Shown here: positions 24,255 to 32,685 of the stretch, piece after piece | How the letters are laid out: the number at the start of each line of letters is the position of its first letter | How positions within the stretch are numbered: position 1 is the stretch's first letter | Program-made: the position numbers and the translations under genes | Assembly (NCBI RefSeq): GCF_001553565.1 | Contig: NZ_CP014228.1 | Coordinates: 2,790,001 to 2,854,000, forward strand | From: Actinomyces radicidentis | Lineage (GTDB): Bacteria; Actinomycetota; Actinomycetes; Actinomycetales; Actinomycetaceae | Reading direction: 5' to 3' | Length of the DNA: 64,000 nucleotides | The notes under the pieces: generated by a model | Told to the model about the DNA's origin: nothing | The model's input: the letters and a program-made list of their open reading frames with translations, nothing else | Databases searched by the model: none

Positions 24255-24501
24255 CGGCGGATGTGCGTGCTGGGCCGTCGAGTGAGGTGTCCAGCCACTG
24301 CGACGTCTCACTTCGATAGTCAGCCCACTGCTCATCGGTCATCCGGTCCATCGCCCGGCGCATCGCCTCGAGGTCGCGCCGCCGCCGTTCGCGCCGGAGC
24401 ATGGCGGCAAGGGCGGACTCCATCGTCGAGTCGGTCTCCCGGGCGAGCTCGCGGAGAGCGTCACGAGTCTCCGTCGTCACCTTGATGGTGGTCACTGTCA
24501 T
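24247..24501 (-). CDS. Antitoxin of the MazEF-type module, ribbon-helix-helix
   Basis: An 84-residue protein starting MTVTTIKVTTETRDALRELA, a beta strand plus helix typical of ribbon-helix-helix DNA-binding antitoxins, then a long charged helix (RRERRRRDLEAMRR) and an acidic C-terminal tail that would wrap the toxin. It should neutralise the downstream toxin and repress the operon. The start ATG (24501) lies inside a 19-bp palindrome; there is no Shine-Dalgarno, so the mRNA may be leaderless. Confidence 0.88.
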   Translation of the reverse strand: MTVTTIKVTTETRDALRELARETDSTMESALAAMLRRERRRRDLEAMRRAMDRMTDEQWADYRSETSQWLDTSLDGPARTSADG

Positions 24502-24515
24502 ACAAGGAGTATGAC
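24497..24515. promoter_or_regulatory. Palindromic operator at the toxin-antitoxin start
   Basis: GTCATAC (24497-24503) and GTATGAC (24509-24515) form a perfect 7-bp inverted repeat around AAGGA, overlapping the antitoxin start codon. Ribbon-helix-helix antitoxins bind such sites to shut off their own operon. Confidence 0.72.
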
Positions 24516-24532
24516 TGTTCCGAGCGGGCGCC

Positions 24533-24808
24533 TCAAGCCATGTTGTAGAAGAGCCCGCCGAGGACGATGACGACGGCGATCGAGGCGACGACGGCGATCG
24601 TCTGGCGCACCGTGATCGGGTAGTGCGGATCGTCTGAGGCCGTTCGGTTGAGGCCGCCGGCGACGTAGAGGACGCCCTCGCTCGCGCCGATGAGGACGAT
24701 GAGCTCGGCCAGCGACAGCCACCACGGGTTGCCGCCCCATGCGGCCGAGCCGGCGATGAGCGCGAGGATGATCGAGTAGGCGTGATCGCGCGAGGCGAGG
24801 CGCTTCAT
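24533..24808 (-). CDS. Small membrane protein
   Basis: A 91-residue protein with three hydrophobic segments (about residues 10-28, 31-52 and 67-88) and short polar loops. ATG 24808 has GGGGAG 7 nt upstream. It lies 13 bp after the DUF2316 gene and is probably co-transcribed with it. No family was recognised. Confidence 0.72.
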   Translation of the reverse strand: MKRLASRDHAYSIILALIAGSAAWGGNPWWLSLAELIVLIGASEGVLYVAGGLNRTASDDPHYPITVRQTIAVVASIAVVIVLGGLFYNMA

Positions 24809-24821
24809 GGTGGGGCTCCCC

Positions 24822-25127
24822 TCAGAGATTCGTAGCGTCCGGGACGTCCCAGGAGCCGAACCAGCCGACGGCGTCTGCTCGGCGCTCGTCCTGGAGAGTG
24901 GAGAACTCGGGGACAATGAGACCCCTCTCCTGCGCGGCGGCGACGAGGAAGTCGCGCAGCCGCCAGGCGTCGCGCGGGTCGGCGACGTCCATGTCCAGGT
25001 TCTGGCGAAGCTCCTCCGTGGACCAGTCGAGACGCTCGGCGAGCGCCTCGTCGGAGACGGGCAGGGACGCGCGCAGGGCGGTGAGCTCGGCGGAGGTCTG
25101 ACGGCGCTGGGCCGTGTTGATCGACAT
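24822..25127 (-). CDS. DUF2316 family protein
   Basis: A 101-residue protein with the DUF2316 pattern: QRRQTSAELTALRASLPVSD, a helix-turn-helix-like segment (EALAERLDWSTEELRQNLDM), and PRDAWRLRDFLVAAAQERG. Its role is unknown; the fold resembles small XRE-type regulators. The ATG at 25127 has only a weak upstream G-rich site. It probably forms a two-gene operon with the small membrane protein. Confidence 0.82.
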   Translation of the reverse strand: MSINTAQRRQTSAELTALRASLPVSDEALAERLDWSTEELRQNLDMDVADPRDAWRLRDFLVAAAQERGLIVPEFSTLQDERRADAVGWFGSWDVPDATNL

Positions 25128-25461
25128 GCCCGCGAGTGTGCCACCGATCAATGGCGGTAGCCGGATCGGGTGCCCACAGCCACGTTCACGGGCGACGATG
25201 CGGCCGACGCGACCCAAGGAGACGAGTGCCTCCTCGCGGCTGTGGTGCCGCAGATGCAGTCGGAGCGATAGGGGCCCGTCTAACACTGACCCGGTACCGG
25301 CCACCCTCGTCGCCACACAGTCGACTCTCACGCAGAAGAATCCGGCAGTCATCGAGCAAGCGAGCGACTTCACGCTGCCTGAGCACCGACAATGGACGCC
25401 GGGAGAACTCAAGAAGATAACCGAGTTCGAGTAATTCGATTCCCACACTCGCAACGGTCAA
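25128..25461. other. No recognisable gene between the DUF2316 gene and the IS256 element
   Basis: 334 bp of lower-GC, non-coding-like sequence. The minus-strand frame from 25461 to 25186 is open for 91 codons but has no natural start or family, and could be a scrap of the gene cut by the insertion element. Promoter for the DUF2316 operon should lie here. Confidence 0.5.
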
Positions 25462-26840
25462 GTCCCTTGTTGTGGTGTTCTTTCAGGCGGTCAGGGGCAG
25501 GGGTTGGGTGTCGTTGGTGAGGGTGTGGGTGAGTCGTTGCATGGAGGTCTGGGACAGGTAGCGGCGTTCGCCGTACTGCCACTCCTCGTGCTGCTCGAGC
25601 AGGACGGCGCCGATGAGGCGGGTCACGGAGTCTGGGTTGGGGAAGACCTGGACGACGTCGGCGCGGCGCTTGATCTCGGCGTTGACGCGTTCGATGGGGT
25701 TGTTGGACCAGATCTTCTTCCAGTGCTCGGTGGGGAAGGCGGCGAACGCGGTCAGGTCAGCCTCGGCGGCCTCGAGCATGTCGGCGATGTCCGGGAAGGT
25801 GCCTCTCAGGGAGTCGGTGACCTGGTGGTAGGTGGCGCGCACGGCCTCGGGGCTGGTCTGGGCGAACACCGTGGAGATGAGGGCGTTGACGGGCTTGGAG
25901 CGTGCTGATCCCAGGCGGGAGGTGATGTTGCGGGCGAAGTGCACGCGGCAGCGCTGCCAGGCCGCGCCGGGCAGGATCGCCTTGACGGCGGCCTTCAGGC
26001 CGGCGTGGGAGTCGGACACGACCAAGGCGACACCCTCGGGCCGGGAGGGCCCGCACACGGCCAGGCCCCGCTCGCGCAGGGAGCGCAGGAAGCTGGTCCA
26101 GAAGTCGGTGGACTCGCTGTCGCCCACGGCCATGCCCAGGATCTCGCGGCGCCCGGCGGCGGAGACCCCTACCGCGACGACGGTGGCCTGGGAGACGACG
26201 CGGTGTCCGACGCGCACGTCGAGGTAGGTGGCGTCCAGGTAGAGGTAGGGGAACCAGGTGTGGTCCAGAGGCCGGTTCAGGAAGGCACCGACCGTCTGGT
26301 CGATGTCGGCGCAGATCCGCGAGACCTGGGACTTGGAGATGCCGGACTCGCAGCCCAGGGCCTTGACCAGGTCATCGACCTTGCGGGTGGAGACCCCCTC
26401 GACCCAGGCGGTGGCGATCACCGCGTACAGGGCCTTGTCGACCCTCCTGCGCGGGGACAGCAGGGACGGGAAGAAGGAACCCCGGCGCAGCTTGGGGATG
26501 GCCAGGTCGACCTCCCCGGCAGTGGTCGCCACCGTCTTGGAGCGCGTCCCATTGCGGCGCGTGATGCGATCCGGGGTGCGCTCGTAGCGGGAGGCGCCGA
26601 TCACCGCTTCGGCTTCGGCGTCGATGAGGTCCTGCAGTCCGGCGGCCAGCAGACGGCGGAACATCTCGTCGCGTGAGGCCTCAGGGTCGGCCAGGAGTTC
26701 CCCGATCAAGACGGACAAGGCAGACTGATGGTGGGTCATCGCGGGTCCCTTCAGATGGTTCTTGGCGGAATCACACCCGCGATGACCCCCAGCCACCTCG
26801 ACCAGCGGCCCCCGCGGGAATTGCCACCACGCTAAGGGAC
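25462..26840 (-). mobile_element. IS256-family insertion sequence
   Basis: Imperfect terminal inverted repeats, GTCCCTTGTTGTGGTG (25462-25477) and, on the other strand, GTCCCTTAGCGTGGTG (26840-26825), match at 13 of 16 bases and frame a complete transposase gene; total about 1.38 kb, normal for IS256. No matching 8-9 bp duplication is visible at the two outer edges, so the flanks have probably been rearranged or deleted after insertion. Confidence 0.85.
25483..26739 (-). CDS. IS256 family transposase
   Basis: A 418-residue DDE transposase of the MULE superfamily. The DDE residues fall in YLDATYLDVRVG, VVSDSHAGLKAAV and ERVNAEIKRR, with the WQRCRVHFARNI motif between the second Asp and the Glu. 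The N-terminal part has a helix-turn-helix and the TRRNGTRSKTVAT region. The start ATG 26739 is taken because the protein then opens MTHHQSALSVLIGELL, as in other members. It appears intact. Confidence 0.93.
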   Translation of the reverse strand: MTHHQSALSVLIGELLADPEASRDEMFRRLLAAGLQDLIDAEAEAVIGASRYERTPDRITRRNGTRSKTVATTAGEVDLAIPKLRRGSFFPSLLSPRRRVDKALYAVIATAWVEGVSTRKVDDLVKALGCESGISKSQVSRICADIDQTVGAFLNRPLDHTWFPYLYLDATYLDVRVGHRVVSQATVVAVGVSAAGRREILGMAVGDSESTDFWTSFLRSLRERGLAVCGPSRPEGVALVVSDSHAGLKAAVKAILPGAAWQRCRVHFARNITSRLGSARSKPVNALISTVFAQTSPEAVRATYHQVTDSLRGTFPDIADMLEAAEADLTAFAAFPTEHWKKIWSNNPIERVNAEIKRRADVVQVFPNPDSVTRLIGAVLLEQHEEWQYGERRYLSQTSMQRLTHTLTNDTQPLPLTA

Positions 26841-27418
26841 ACACCCCTCGCAACAAAACTGATAAGCGTCAGAAAGAAGACCTGAGTCGACGAACCTGAA
26901 TCCAGCCTGCGAGCGATCACCAACAGGTCCAAGACGAAAGCAGCGCCAACAACAATGCCTAGGAGAATTGAAACCGGACGAGTCATCGTCCGACCACCTT
27001 GCGCAAGCCCGATTTCGGTACGTCGAAGCATCACCGCATAGGCGCCTGCCAACTCAATCAGCACGAGCCCAGCCCCGACACTCACACACACCGCCGTGAA
27101 GGCATCACGCACCCCCAAGATCCCGCCGGCCACCCGAGCGGCACCTAGCACGAGAGTAGGTACCAATACACCAATCACCCCAAAGGCCATTGTGCGACGT
27201 CGGTCGACATCACGAATTACGGGTATATCACGAGGTTCCACCCGTGCGTCCGGGAAGCGGCGGACCACCCGGACTGCACGACGCCGCCGCATATCTGCCG
27301 CAGATCTCAAGTCGCGAGAACGGACGGGAAATGCTCGCGCGGCCGCCCTGACTGGCACAACAATCGCGGTAACCAGCGACACGAAAGACAGGATAACCTT
27401 GACAGTCGCCGGAAAAGT
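26841..27418 (-). pseudogene. 3' fragment of an IS-disrupted membrane-protein gene
   Basis: This frame reads through the 8-bp target duplication of the ISL3 element and, once that element is removed, joins in frame to the segment 28866-29261. It encodes about 190 residues with a basic loop (RRRRAVRVVRR) and four hydrophobic helices, and runs into the IS256 right end near residue 190 without a natural stop. The gene is thus broken in the middle by one element and cut off at its C-terminus by another. Multi-pass membrane protein, family unknown. Confidence 0.72.
27411..27418. repeat. Left 8-bp target-site duplication of ISL3
   Basis: GGAAAAGT directly adjoins the left terminal repeat; the identical octamer follows the right end at 28858-28865. 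Proof of simple transposition and of recent insertion. Confidence 0.95.
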
Positions 27419-28857
27419 GGCTCATCCCAATCGGGGGTGTAGGAGTTGGGGTCTGAAGCCGCCGGTCTCGAGCAGGCTTCGGGCGATGTAGTTGGTCAGG
27501 TTGCGGAACCCGAGTGCGGAGCCGCGCAGGTGTTCGAGCCGTCCGTTGAGCGCCTCGGTCGGCCCGTTGCTGGTGCCGGGTCGTTCGAAGTAGGCGAGCA
27601 CGTCAGCGGCTCGCTTCTTCAGGGTCCGGCCCAGGGTGGTGAGCTCGGTGAGCACCTTGGGGACGCCGGCGCTGAGGCCGGTGATCAGCTTCTCCATGAG
27701 CTCGCGGCCACGTTGCCGGTCCTCGTGGCGATAGGCGGCGATCATGCGCTGGTAGACACCCCAGGTCGCCTCGACCTCGACGTGAGCGTCATCAACGAAC
27801 AGCGCGCGTAGCCTGTCGCTCTGCTTGTCGGTGAGCAGGTCCGCGCCGGTGTGCAGCGTGCGCCGCGACTTGTAGAGCGGGTCGTCCCTGAACCCACGGT
27901 GCCCGTGGATCGCGAGTTGGACCCGGCGCCGGCACCTGTCGAGGGCGTCACCGGCCAGGCGCACGACGTGGAAGGGATCCATCACCGTGACCGCGTCCGG
28001 GATCTCCTCTGCAGCGGCGGTCTTGAACCCGGTGAAGCCGTCCATCGCGACCACCTCGACCGCGTCACGGAAGGCGTCGTCGCGGTCGGCGAGCCAGGTC
28101 TTGAACGCCGCCTTCGACCGGCCCTCGACCATGTCCAGCAGCCTTGCTGGGCCGGCGCCATCGCGGACCGGGGTGAGGTCGATGATCACTGTGACGTACT
28201 TGTCGCCACGCCTGGTGTGGCGCCAGACGTGCTCATCGACGCCAATGACCTTCACGCCCTCAAACCGCGTGGGGTCGTTGATCAGCAGCCGCTTGCCTTC
28301 AGCCAGGACCGCGTTGTTGGCGGTGTCCCACGCGACCCCGAGTCCCTCGGCGACACGGGCGACGGTGAGGTGTGCGACCACGATCCCTTCCAGCGCCCAC
28401 CGCAGCCCGGTGCGCGAGAGCTTCGCGCGTGGCTCCGCCGCGGCGCTGGTGTCTTGGCGCCACACGTGTCCGCAGTCGGCACAGCGGTAGCGGCGCACTA
28501 CAACTTCCAGCACGGTCGGTCGCCAGCCCAGCGGCTCGTGGGCCAACCGCCGGATCACGGTGTCACGAGCAGCGCCTTCGCTGCCGCACCGTCGGCACCA
28601 CTGATCTGGTTCCACCACGCGGCACGCGAGGACCGCACGATCCGGTTCAAGTCGTTGTCCGGTCACGCTCAGACCGAGGCCGTCGAGTCGAGCGAAGGCG
28701 GTCAGGTCAGGGCGGCCGAAGCCGGCCGGCGGGGTAGCGTCGGACACGTCGAGGTCTTTCGGATGGATGGCGTAGGAACCTCCATCGTCGGGAGACCTCG
28801 ACGTCTATCTGCGGACCGACGCGCCCGGCCGACCTACACCCTCATCTGAGAAGACCC
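27419..28857 (-). mobile_element. ISL3-family insertion sequence (1439 bp)
   Basis: Terminal inverted repeats of 25 bp (27419-27443 and 28833-28857) match at 18 positions, both carrying GGGTGTAGG. An 8-bp direct duplication GGAAAAGT flanks the element, as ISL3 elements produce. One intact transposase gene occupies most of the length. Confidence 0.95.
27422..28747 (-). CDS. ISL3 family transposase
   Basis: A 441-residue transposase. The N-terminal zinc ribbon has two CxxC pairs (WCRRCG and YRCADCGHVW); the DDE catalytic domain contains VIGVDEHVWRH, VVAMDGFTGFKTA with VMDPFHVVRLA, and the C-terminal SNGPTEALNGRLEHLRG with the Glu. Its stop codon lies inside the left terminal repeat, which is usual in this family. 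No disruption is seen, so the element may still be active. Confidence 0.95.
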   Translation of the reverse strand: MSDATPPAGFGRPDLTAFARLDGLGLSVTGQRLEPDRAVLACRVVEPDQWCRRCGSEGAARDTVIRRLAHEPLGWRPTVLEVVVRRYRCADCGHVWRQDTSAAAEPRAKLSRTGLRWALEGIVVAHLTVARVAEGLGVAWDTANNAVLAEGKRLLINDPTRFEGVKVIGVDEHVWRHTRRGDKYVTVIIDLTPVRDGAGPARLLDMVEGRSKAAFKTWLADRDDAFRDAVEVVAMDGFTGFKTAAAEEIPDAVTVMDPFHVVRLAGDALDRCRRRVQLAIHGHRGFRDDPLYKSRRTLHTGADLLTDKQSDRLRALFVDDAHVEVEATWGVYQRMIAAYRHEDRQRGRELMEKLITGLSAGVPKVLTELTTLGRTLKKRAADVLAYFERPGTSNGPTEALNGRLEHLRGSALGFRNLTNYIARSLLETGGFRPQLLHPRLG

Positions 28858-28865
28858 GGAAAAGT
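28858..28865. repeat. Right 8-bp target-site duplication of ISL3
   Basis: GGAAAAGT directly after the right terminal repeat, identical to 27411-27418. Confidence 0.95.
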
Positions 28866-29261
28866 TCCTGCTCCGAGCGGAAACAGGAGCACTGCAACCG
28901 TTACCAAAACAGCAACCACCGAACAGATCCAGACAAGACCGAAGGCCATGGCGTGCCAGTCACCGCGACGGTCAGTATGGCTTCCGCGCCTACGCACATC
29001 CGCTTCGACCAGCCCCAAGCAAACGGCATTTGCCACGCCGATCAGCACCTGAATACTCAAGAAGTCTCCGATGGGACTCACGGCTCCGCCACCCCACCAA
29101 GAATCACGAACCTCATGCCGCCATCGGATGATCTGAGTCGTAGCTGCCTGTCCGAGTCCCCACTGCCCAGCGACGAGCGCCAAGGCGATGAAGACAAGCA
29201 CCATGCCGGCCAATAGGCCCAGGTACGGGTCCCACAGGAGCCGAACTTCGGAACGCAACAT
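28858..29261 (-). pseudogene. 5' fragment of the IS-disrupted membrane-protein gene
   Basis: From ATG 29261 (GAGGA 5 nt upstream) the frame encodes about 132 residues with a first helix (YLGLLAGMVLVFIALALVAG), a second (FLSIQVLIGVANAVCLGLVE) and a third (FGLVWICSVVAVLVTVAVLL) before the ISL3 right end. Deleting the element and one target copy continues the frame into 27410 and below (GTFP followed by ATVKVILSFVSLVTAIV). The original protein therefore had at least seven helices over more than 300 residues. Function unknown. Confidence 0.75.
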
Positions 29262-29422
29262 CACGGTCCTCGCGCGAGAGACCGCACTAGACCAGTGGGA
29301 TTCATGAGTGATTCGCGTCTTGTGGCAAGACATCTCAGGACCTCCGTCAGGGGCACCAGGTGGCAACACCACCTGCGGTCACAGGGAACGACCAATCCCA
29401 TGGTCGTACCGGGGTACGACAT
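29261..29422 (-). CDS. Putative 53-residue small protein coupled to the disrupted membrane gene
   Basis: ATG 29422 is preceded by AAGGAG at 9 nt, and its stop shares a base with the start of the membrane-protein gene (TGATG), which suggests translational coupling. The product has a Cys cluster (VPCDRRWCCHLV, then LRC) and ends in basic residues. No membrane helix or known family. It might be a small partner of the membrane protein or a regulatory leader reading frame. Confidence 0.38.
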   Translation of the reverse strand: MSYPGTTMGLVVPCDRRWCCHLVPLTEVLRCLATRRESLMNPTGLVRSLARGP

Positions 29423-29449
29423 GAAGCGAAGCTCCTTACGGAGCACCTC

Positions 29450-30730
29450 TCAATCGACGATCCTTGCAAGCGCCCGCGTCACGGTGTCCGCCATGAGCCG
29501 GCCGCGCAGCGTCAGCACTGCGCGGCCGGCCGCGGCGGCGGCGCCGTCGAGCAGTCCATCGGCCACGAGCTGCGCCACGACGGGCACGAGGTGCCTTGGC
29601 GTGCGGCCGGGCTCGCCGTCGTCCTCCCCCACCCGGGGGAATGACGCGAGCTTCATGCCCTCGCGGAGTCGGATCCCGAGCATGACCCGCTCGAGCTCGC
29701 GGCTCTCCGCGTCGATCACCTCATGCCCGGCCACAGCCAACCGCCCCTGGCCGATCTGCGCGGCCCAGGCCACCGGGTGCTTCGTGTTCCACGTGCGCAC
29801 GTCGCCCAGGTGGGAGTGCGCGCCCGGGCCGGCGCCCCACCAGTCCCAGTCGCGCCAGTAGGCCTCGTTATGCCGGCACTCGAAGCCGGGCCTCGCCCAG
29901 TTGGAGATCTCGTACCACTCGTACCCGACCGCAGCCAGAGCCGCGTCGGCCATCTCGTACTTCGTGGCCTCATCGTCGTCCTCGGGCATGGGCAGCTCGC
30001 CGTGCCGCACCTGCGTCCACATCTTCGTGCCCTCCTCGATGACGAGGGCGTACGCGCTCACGTGGTCCGGACCGATCTCGATCGCGGCGTCCAGGCTCCG
30101 GGCCCAGTCCTCCATCGACTCCCCCGGCGTGCCGTAGATGAGGTCGACGCTCTGCGACAGCCCCGCCCGCCGCGCCCACTCCACCACCTGGGGCACGCGC
30201 TCGGGCCGGTGCGTGCGGTCCAGCGTCCGAAGCACGTGGGGCACGGCCGACTGCATGCCGAAGGAGACGCGCGTGAAGCCGCCCTCCGCCAGCGTCGCGA
30301 GCCCGCGCTCGTCCACCGTCTCCGGATTCGCCTCCGTCGTCACCTCAGCGCCGTCGACCAGCCCGAAGGTCTCGCGGACGAGCCCGATCATCCGGCTGAG
30401 GTCCTCCGGCGGGAGCATCGTCGGCGTCCCGCCGCCCACGAACACGGTCTCTGCCGGTCGGATCGGCAGCCCTGCCTCCTCCATGCGCGCCCGCGCCAGG
30501 CGCAGCTCGCCCGCAAGCGTGCTCACGTAGTCGCTCGCCGAGGCGCCGTCCCCCATCGTGAGGTTGGTGTACGTGTTGAAGTCGCAGTAGCCGCAGCGCA
30601 CCCGGCAGTACGGCACGTGCAGGTAGACCGAGAAGGGTCGGAGCCGGCCGTCCGGCGCGGGCGCACCGACCTCCGCCGGCAGCTCGCCCATCCCGGGCAG
30701 GGGTGCGCCGTCGGGCTGCTTCGGGCTCAC
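29450..30730 (-). CDS. hemW: HemW, radical SAM heme chaperone
   Basis: A 426-residue protein related to coproporphyrinogen III dehydrogenase. The radical-SAM cluster motif is CRVRCGYCDF, preceded by YLHVPY, and followed by FVGGGTPTMLP and SFGMQSAVPHVL. HemW proteins bind heme and insert it into acceptors rather than oxidise coproporphyrinogen. The HNEAYWRDWDWWGAGPGAHS segment is typical. The start GTG 30730 overlaps the trmB stop by 4 bp (GTGA). Confidence 0.92.
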   Translation of the reverse strand: MSPKQPDGAPLPGMGELPAEVGAPAPDGRLRPFSVYLHVPYCRVRCGYCDFNTYTNLTMGDGASASDYVSTLAGELRLARARMEEAGLPIRPAETVFVGGGTPTMLPPEDLSRMIGLVRETFGLVDGAEVTTEANPETVDERGLATLAEGGFTRVSFGMQSAVPHVLRTLDRTHRPERVPQVVEWARRAGLSQSVDLIYGTPGESMEDWARSLDAAIEIGPDHVSAYALVIEEGTKMWTQVRHGELPMPEDDDEATKYEMADAALAAVGYEWYEISNWARPGFECRHNEAYWRDWDWWGAGPGAHSHLGDVRTWNTKHPVAWAAQIGQGRLAVAGHEVIDAESRELERVMLGIRLREGMKLASFPRVGEDDGEPGRTPRHLVPVVAQLVADGLLDGAAAAAGRAVLTLRGRLMADTVTRALARIVD

Positions 30731-31713
30731 TCAGCGCCTTCCGCGTCGGCTCCCCCAGCAATCCCCGAACCCCCGTTGCGCGAGGCCGCCGCCTCCCGCT
30801 CCAGCTCCGCCAGCACCGTCTCGCGGTGCTCCGGCGTCCAGGGCTCCTCGGTGCGCACGGCCGTGAGGTCGCGGATCGTGCGTCCCTCGTCGATGCCGCG
30901 CTGCTCGAAGCGGGTGAGCACCCGCCCCTCGAAGCGCGGCGACCAACCACCGCGCACGCCGGCTGGCGATCCCGGGTCGATGCCGTTGCCGAGGCTGTCC
31001 GCCTCCCAGGTCTCCGCCCCCTGCTCGGGCTCGCGCCCGGCGTCCGGGTAGCGGAAGTACGCCTGCGTCATGTCGGCCTCCAGTCCCTCGGGCAGGGCGC
31101 TCGCCGCCTCCAGGACGTCGCGCATCTGCCAGGCGTAGTCCGCCCAGTCCGTCGCGAGCCGCCACGCGCCGCCGGGACGCAGCACGCGGGCGACGGCGTC
31201 GGCGAAGGGCGCGGAGACGAGGCGGCGCTTGCGGTGGCGGGGCTTGCGCCACGGGTCCGGGAAGAAGGTCCACACCTCGCTCGCGCAGCCCACGGGCAGC
31301 GCGGTGGCGAGCAGCTGGGAGGCGTCCGCAGGGATCACCCGGACGTTGTCGAGCCCGGCCCGTCCGGCGTCGCGGACGATCTTCGCGATAGCGGTCTCCC
31401 ACACCTCGACGGCCGCGTAGTCGACACCGGGGTTGGCGGCCGCCTGGGCGAGGATCGCCTCGCCGCTACCGGAGCCGACCTCGATGACGAGCGGACGGAC
31501 CTCGCCGACGTGCCCGAAGGCCGCCGTCGGGTCGAGGCGACAGGCGGGGTCGACGGTGCGGATGGCGTCGTCGCGCGGCACGTCGACGACGTAGCGGGGG
31601 CCGAACTCCTCGAGCGCGGCGACCTGGGTGTCGGTGAGGCGGCCGCCGGCGCGGGAGAAGGAGCGCACGCGCGCGTGGATGGCGTGCGAGCGAGGCGGGT
31701 GCTGCTGGGGCAT
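30727..31713 (-). CDS. trmB: tRNA (guanine-N7-)-methyltransferase TrmB
   Basis: A 328-residue SAM methyltransferase that makes m7G46 in tRNA. SAM site: LVIEVGSGSGEAIL; TrmB signature FFPDPWRKPRHRKRR; C-terminal FEQRGIDEGRTIRD. N-terminal 60 residues and C-terminal 25 residues (Glu/Ala/Gly-rich) are extra compared with short bacterial TrmB. ATG 31713 is used because the conserved body and the sequence SHAIHARVRSFSRAGG follow it. It overlaps hemW by 4 bp and is 14 bp downstream of the MOSC gene. Confidence 0.92.
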   Translation of the reverse strand: MPQQHPPRSHAIHARVRSFSRAGGRLTDTQVAALEEFGPRYVVDVPRDDAIRTVDPACRLDPTAAFGHVGEVRPLVIEVGSGSGEAILAQAAANPGVDYAAVEVWETAIAKIVRDAGRAGLDNVRVIPADASQLLATALPVGCASEVWTFFPDPWRKPRHRKRRLVSAPFADAVARVLRPGGAWRLATDWADYAWQMRDVLEAASALPEGLEADMTQAYFRYPDAGREPEQGAETWEADSLGNGIDPGSPAGVRGGWSPRFEGRVLTRFEQRGIDEGRTIRDLTAVRTEEPWTPEHRETVLAELEREAAASRNGGSGIAGGADAEGAE

Positions 31714-31727
31714 CGTCGGGTGGCTCC

Positions 31728-32618
31728 TCAGCCGATCTGCTCGTGGCTCGCAGTCTGGACGTACTTGCGGGTGAAGGGCGCGAGGACGCAGTTGCCGAAG
31801 ATCTCGGAGTTGAGCATCGCCTGCGCGTCGCGCGGGTCGTGGTGCGCGAACCATCGCGTGCAGGTCACGCGGTGCCCGGGCGAGACCATGAGGCGGACCT
31901 CGTCGCCCGCCTGGATGGTGCCGTTGCGCAGCACGGAGAGGTAGACGCCGACCCGGGCTCGCTCGGAGAAGGTCTCCACCCAGTCGGAGCGGCCGACGCC
32001 GCGCGCCATCGTCGGGCAGGGGTTGCGCACACCGGTGACGCGGGCGCGGATCCCGGTGGCCGGGTCCCCGATGGTGAGGATGGCGCCGATCTCGACGTCG
32101 TCGATGCCGCCGGCGGGGCCCGGCGCGATGAGCAGGTTCTCCCCCAGCCGCCCCGGGGTCAGCCCGGGCAGGACGCCGGCCCAGTGCTCCTGCTCGGCGG
32201 CGTCGAGGAGGTAGAGGGCCTTGTCGGGGCCGCCGTGGTGGGCGGAGTCGGACTGGTGGTCACGTACGACGCCGAGGCGGTGCACCTCGACGGGGCCGTC
32301 GACGGGAGCCTTGTTGATGGAGGACTCCCCCGCGGCACCCGCGTCGGGGCGGGTGGCGACGACGGCGCACACGGCCGTCACGGTGCCGACGACGTCGCCG
32401 TCGTGGAAGGGCGAGGGCTCGTTCTTGTGGCGGCCGTCGGCGCAGGCGTGCGGGGCGCCGAGGACGCGGGCCAGCGGGAGCGGCTCGAGGTCGGTGCCGT
32501 CGTCGGCGAGGGCGGCCTCGAGGACGCCGGGGGTGATGGCGGTGCCGTCGTCGGCCACGGTGACGGCCGCTGCGTCGGCGCCGTGGGCGAGGCGGAGGGC
32601 GTCGAGGTCGGTGCTCAT
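31728..32618 (-). CDS. MOSC domain-containing protein, YiiM-like
   Basis: A 296-residue protein. The C-terminal 200 residues carry the MOSC features VVRDHQSDSAHHGGPDKALYLL, PGRLGENLLI, ARVTGVRNPCP and the Cys in GNCVLAPFT; the first 100 residues look like a separate N-terminal extension. MOSC proteins of the YiiM type detoxify N-hydroxylated bases using a molybdenum cofactor; here the conserved Cys is the expected ligand. ATG 32618. Co-oriented with trmB, lepA. Confidence 0.82.
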   Translation of the reverse strand: MSTDLDALRLAHGADAAAVTVADDGTAITPGVLEAALADDGTDLEPLPLARVLGAPHACADGRHKNEPSPFHDGDVVGTVTAVCAVVATRPDAGAAGESSINKAPVDGPVEVHRLGVVRDHQSDSAHHGGPDKALYLLDAAEQEHWAGVLPGLTPGRLGENLLIAPGPAGGIDDVEIGAILTIGDPATGIRARVTGVRNPCPTMARGVGRSDWVETFSERARVGVYLSVLRNGTIQAGDEVRLMVSPGHRVTCTRWFAHHDPRDAQAMLNSEIFGNCVLAPFTRKYVQTASHEQIG

Positions 32619-32685
32619 CGGCCGGTCCTCGTCACGCTCACGCGCCCGCTGACGTCGCGGGCCACGTGCGCCGTCACGCGGCGGC

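Noticed and set aside
25114-25434. Small plus-strand frame between the DUF2316 gene and IS256
   Set aside because: No ribosome-binding site, no family and overlaps the DUF2316 start; probably chance.
26771-27382. Independent 203-residue gene
   Set aside because: Its apparent GTG start is an internal codon of the membrane-protein frame and its C-terminus is IS256 sequence.
28842-29372. Complete 176-residue protein on the minus strand
   Set aside because: Its end lies in the ISL3 element and its first residues have no Shine-Dalgarno; it is the 5' half of a disrupted gene starting at 29261.
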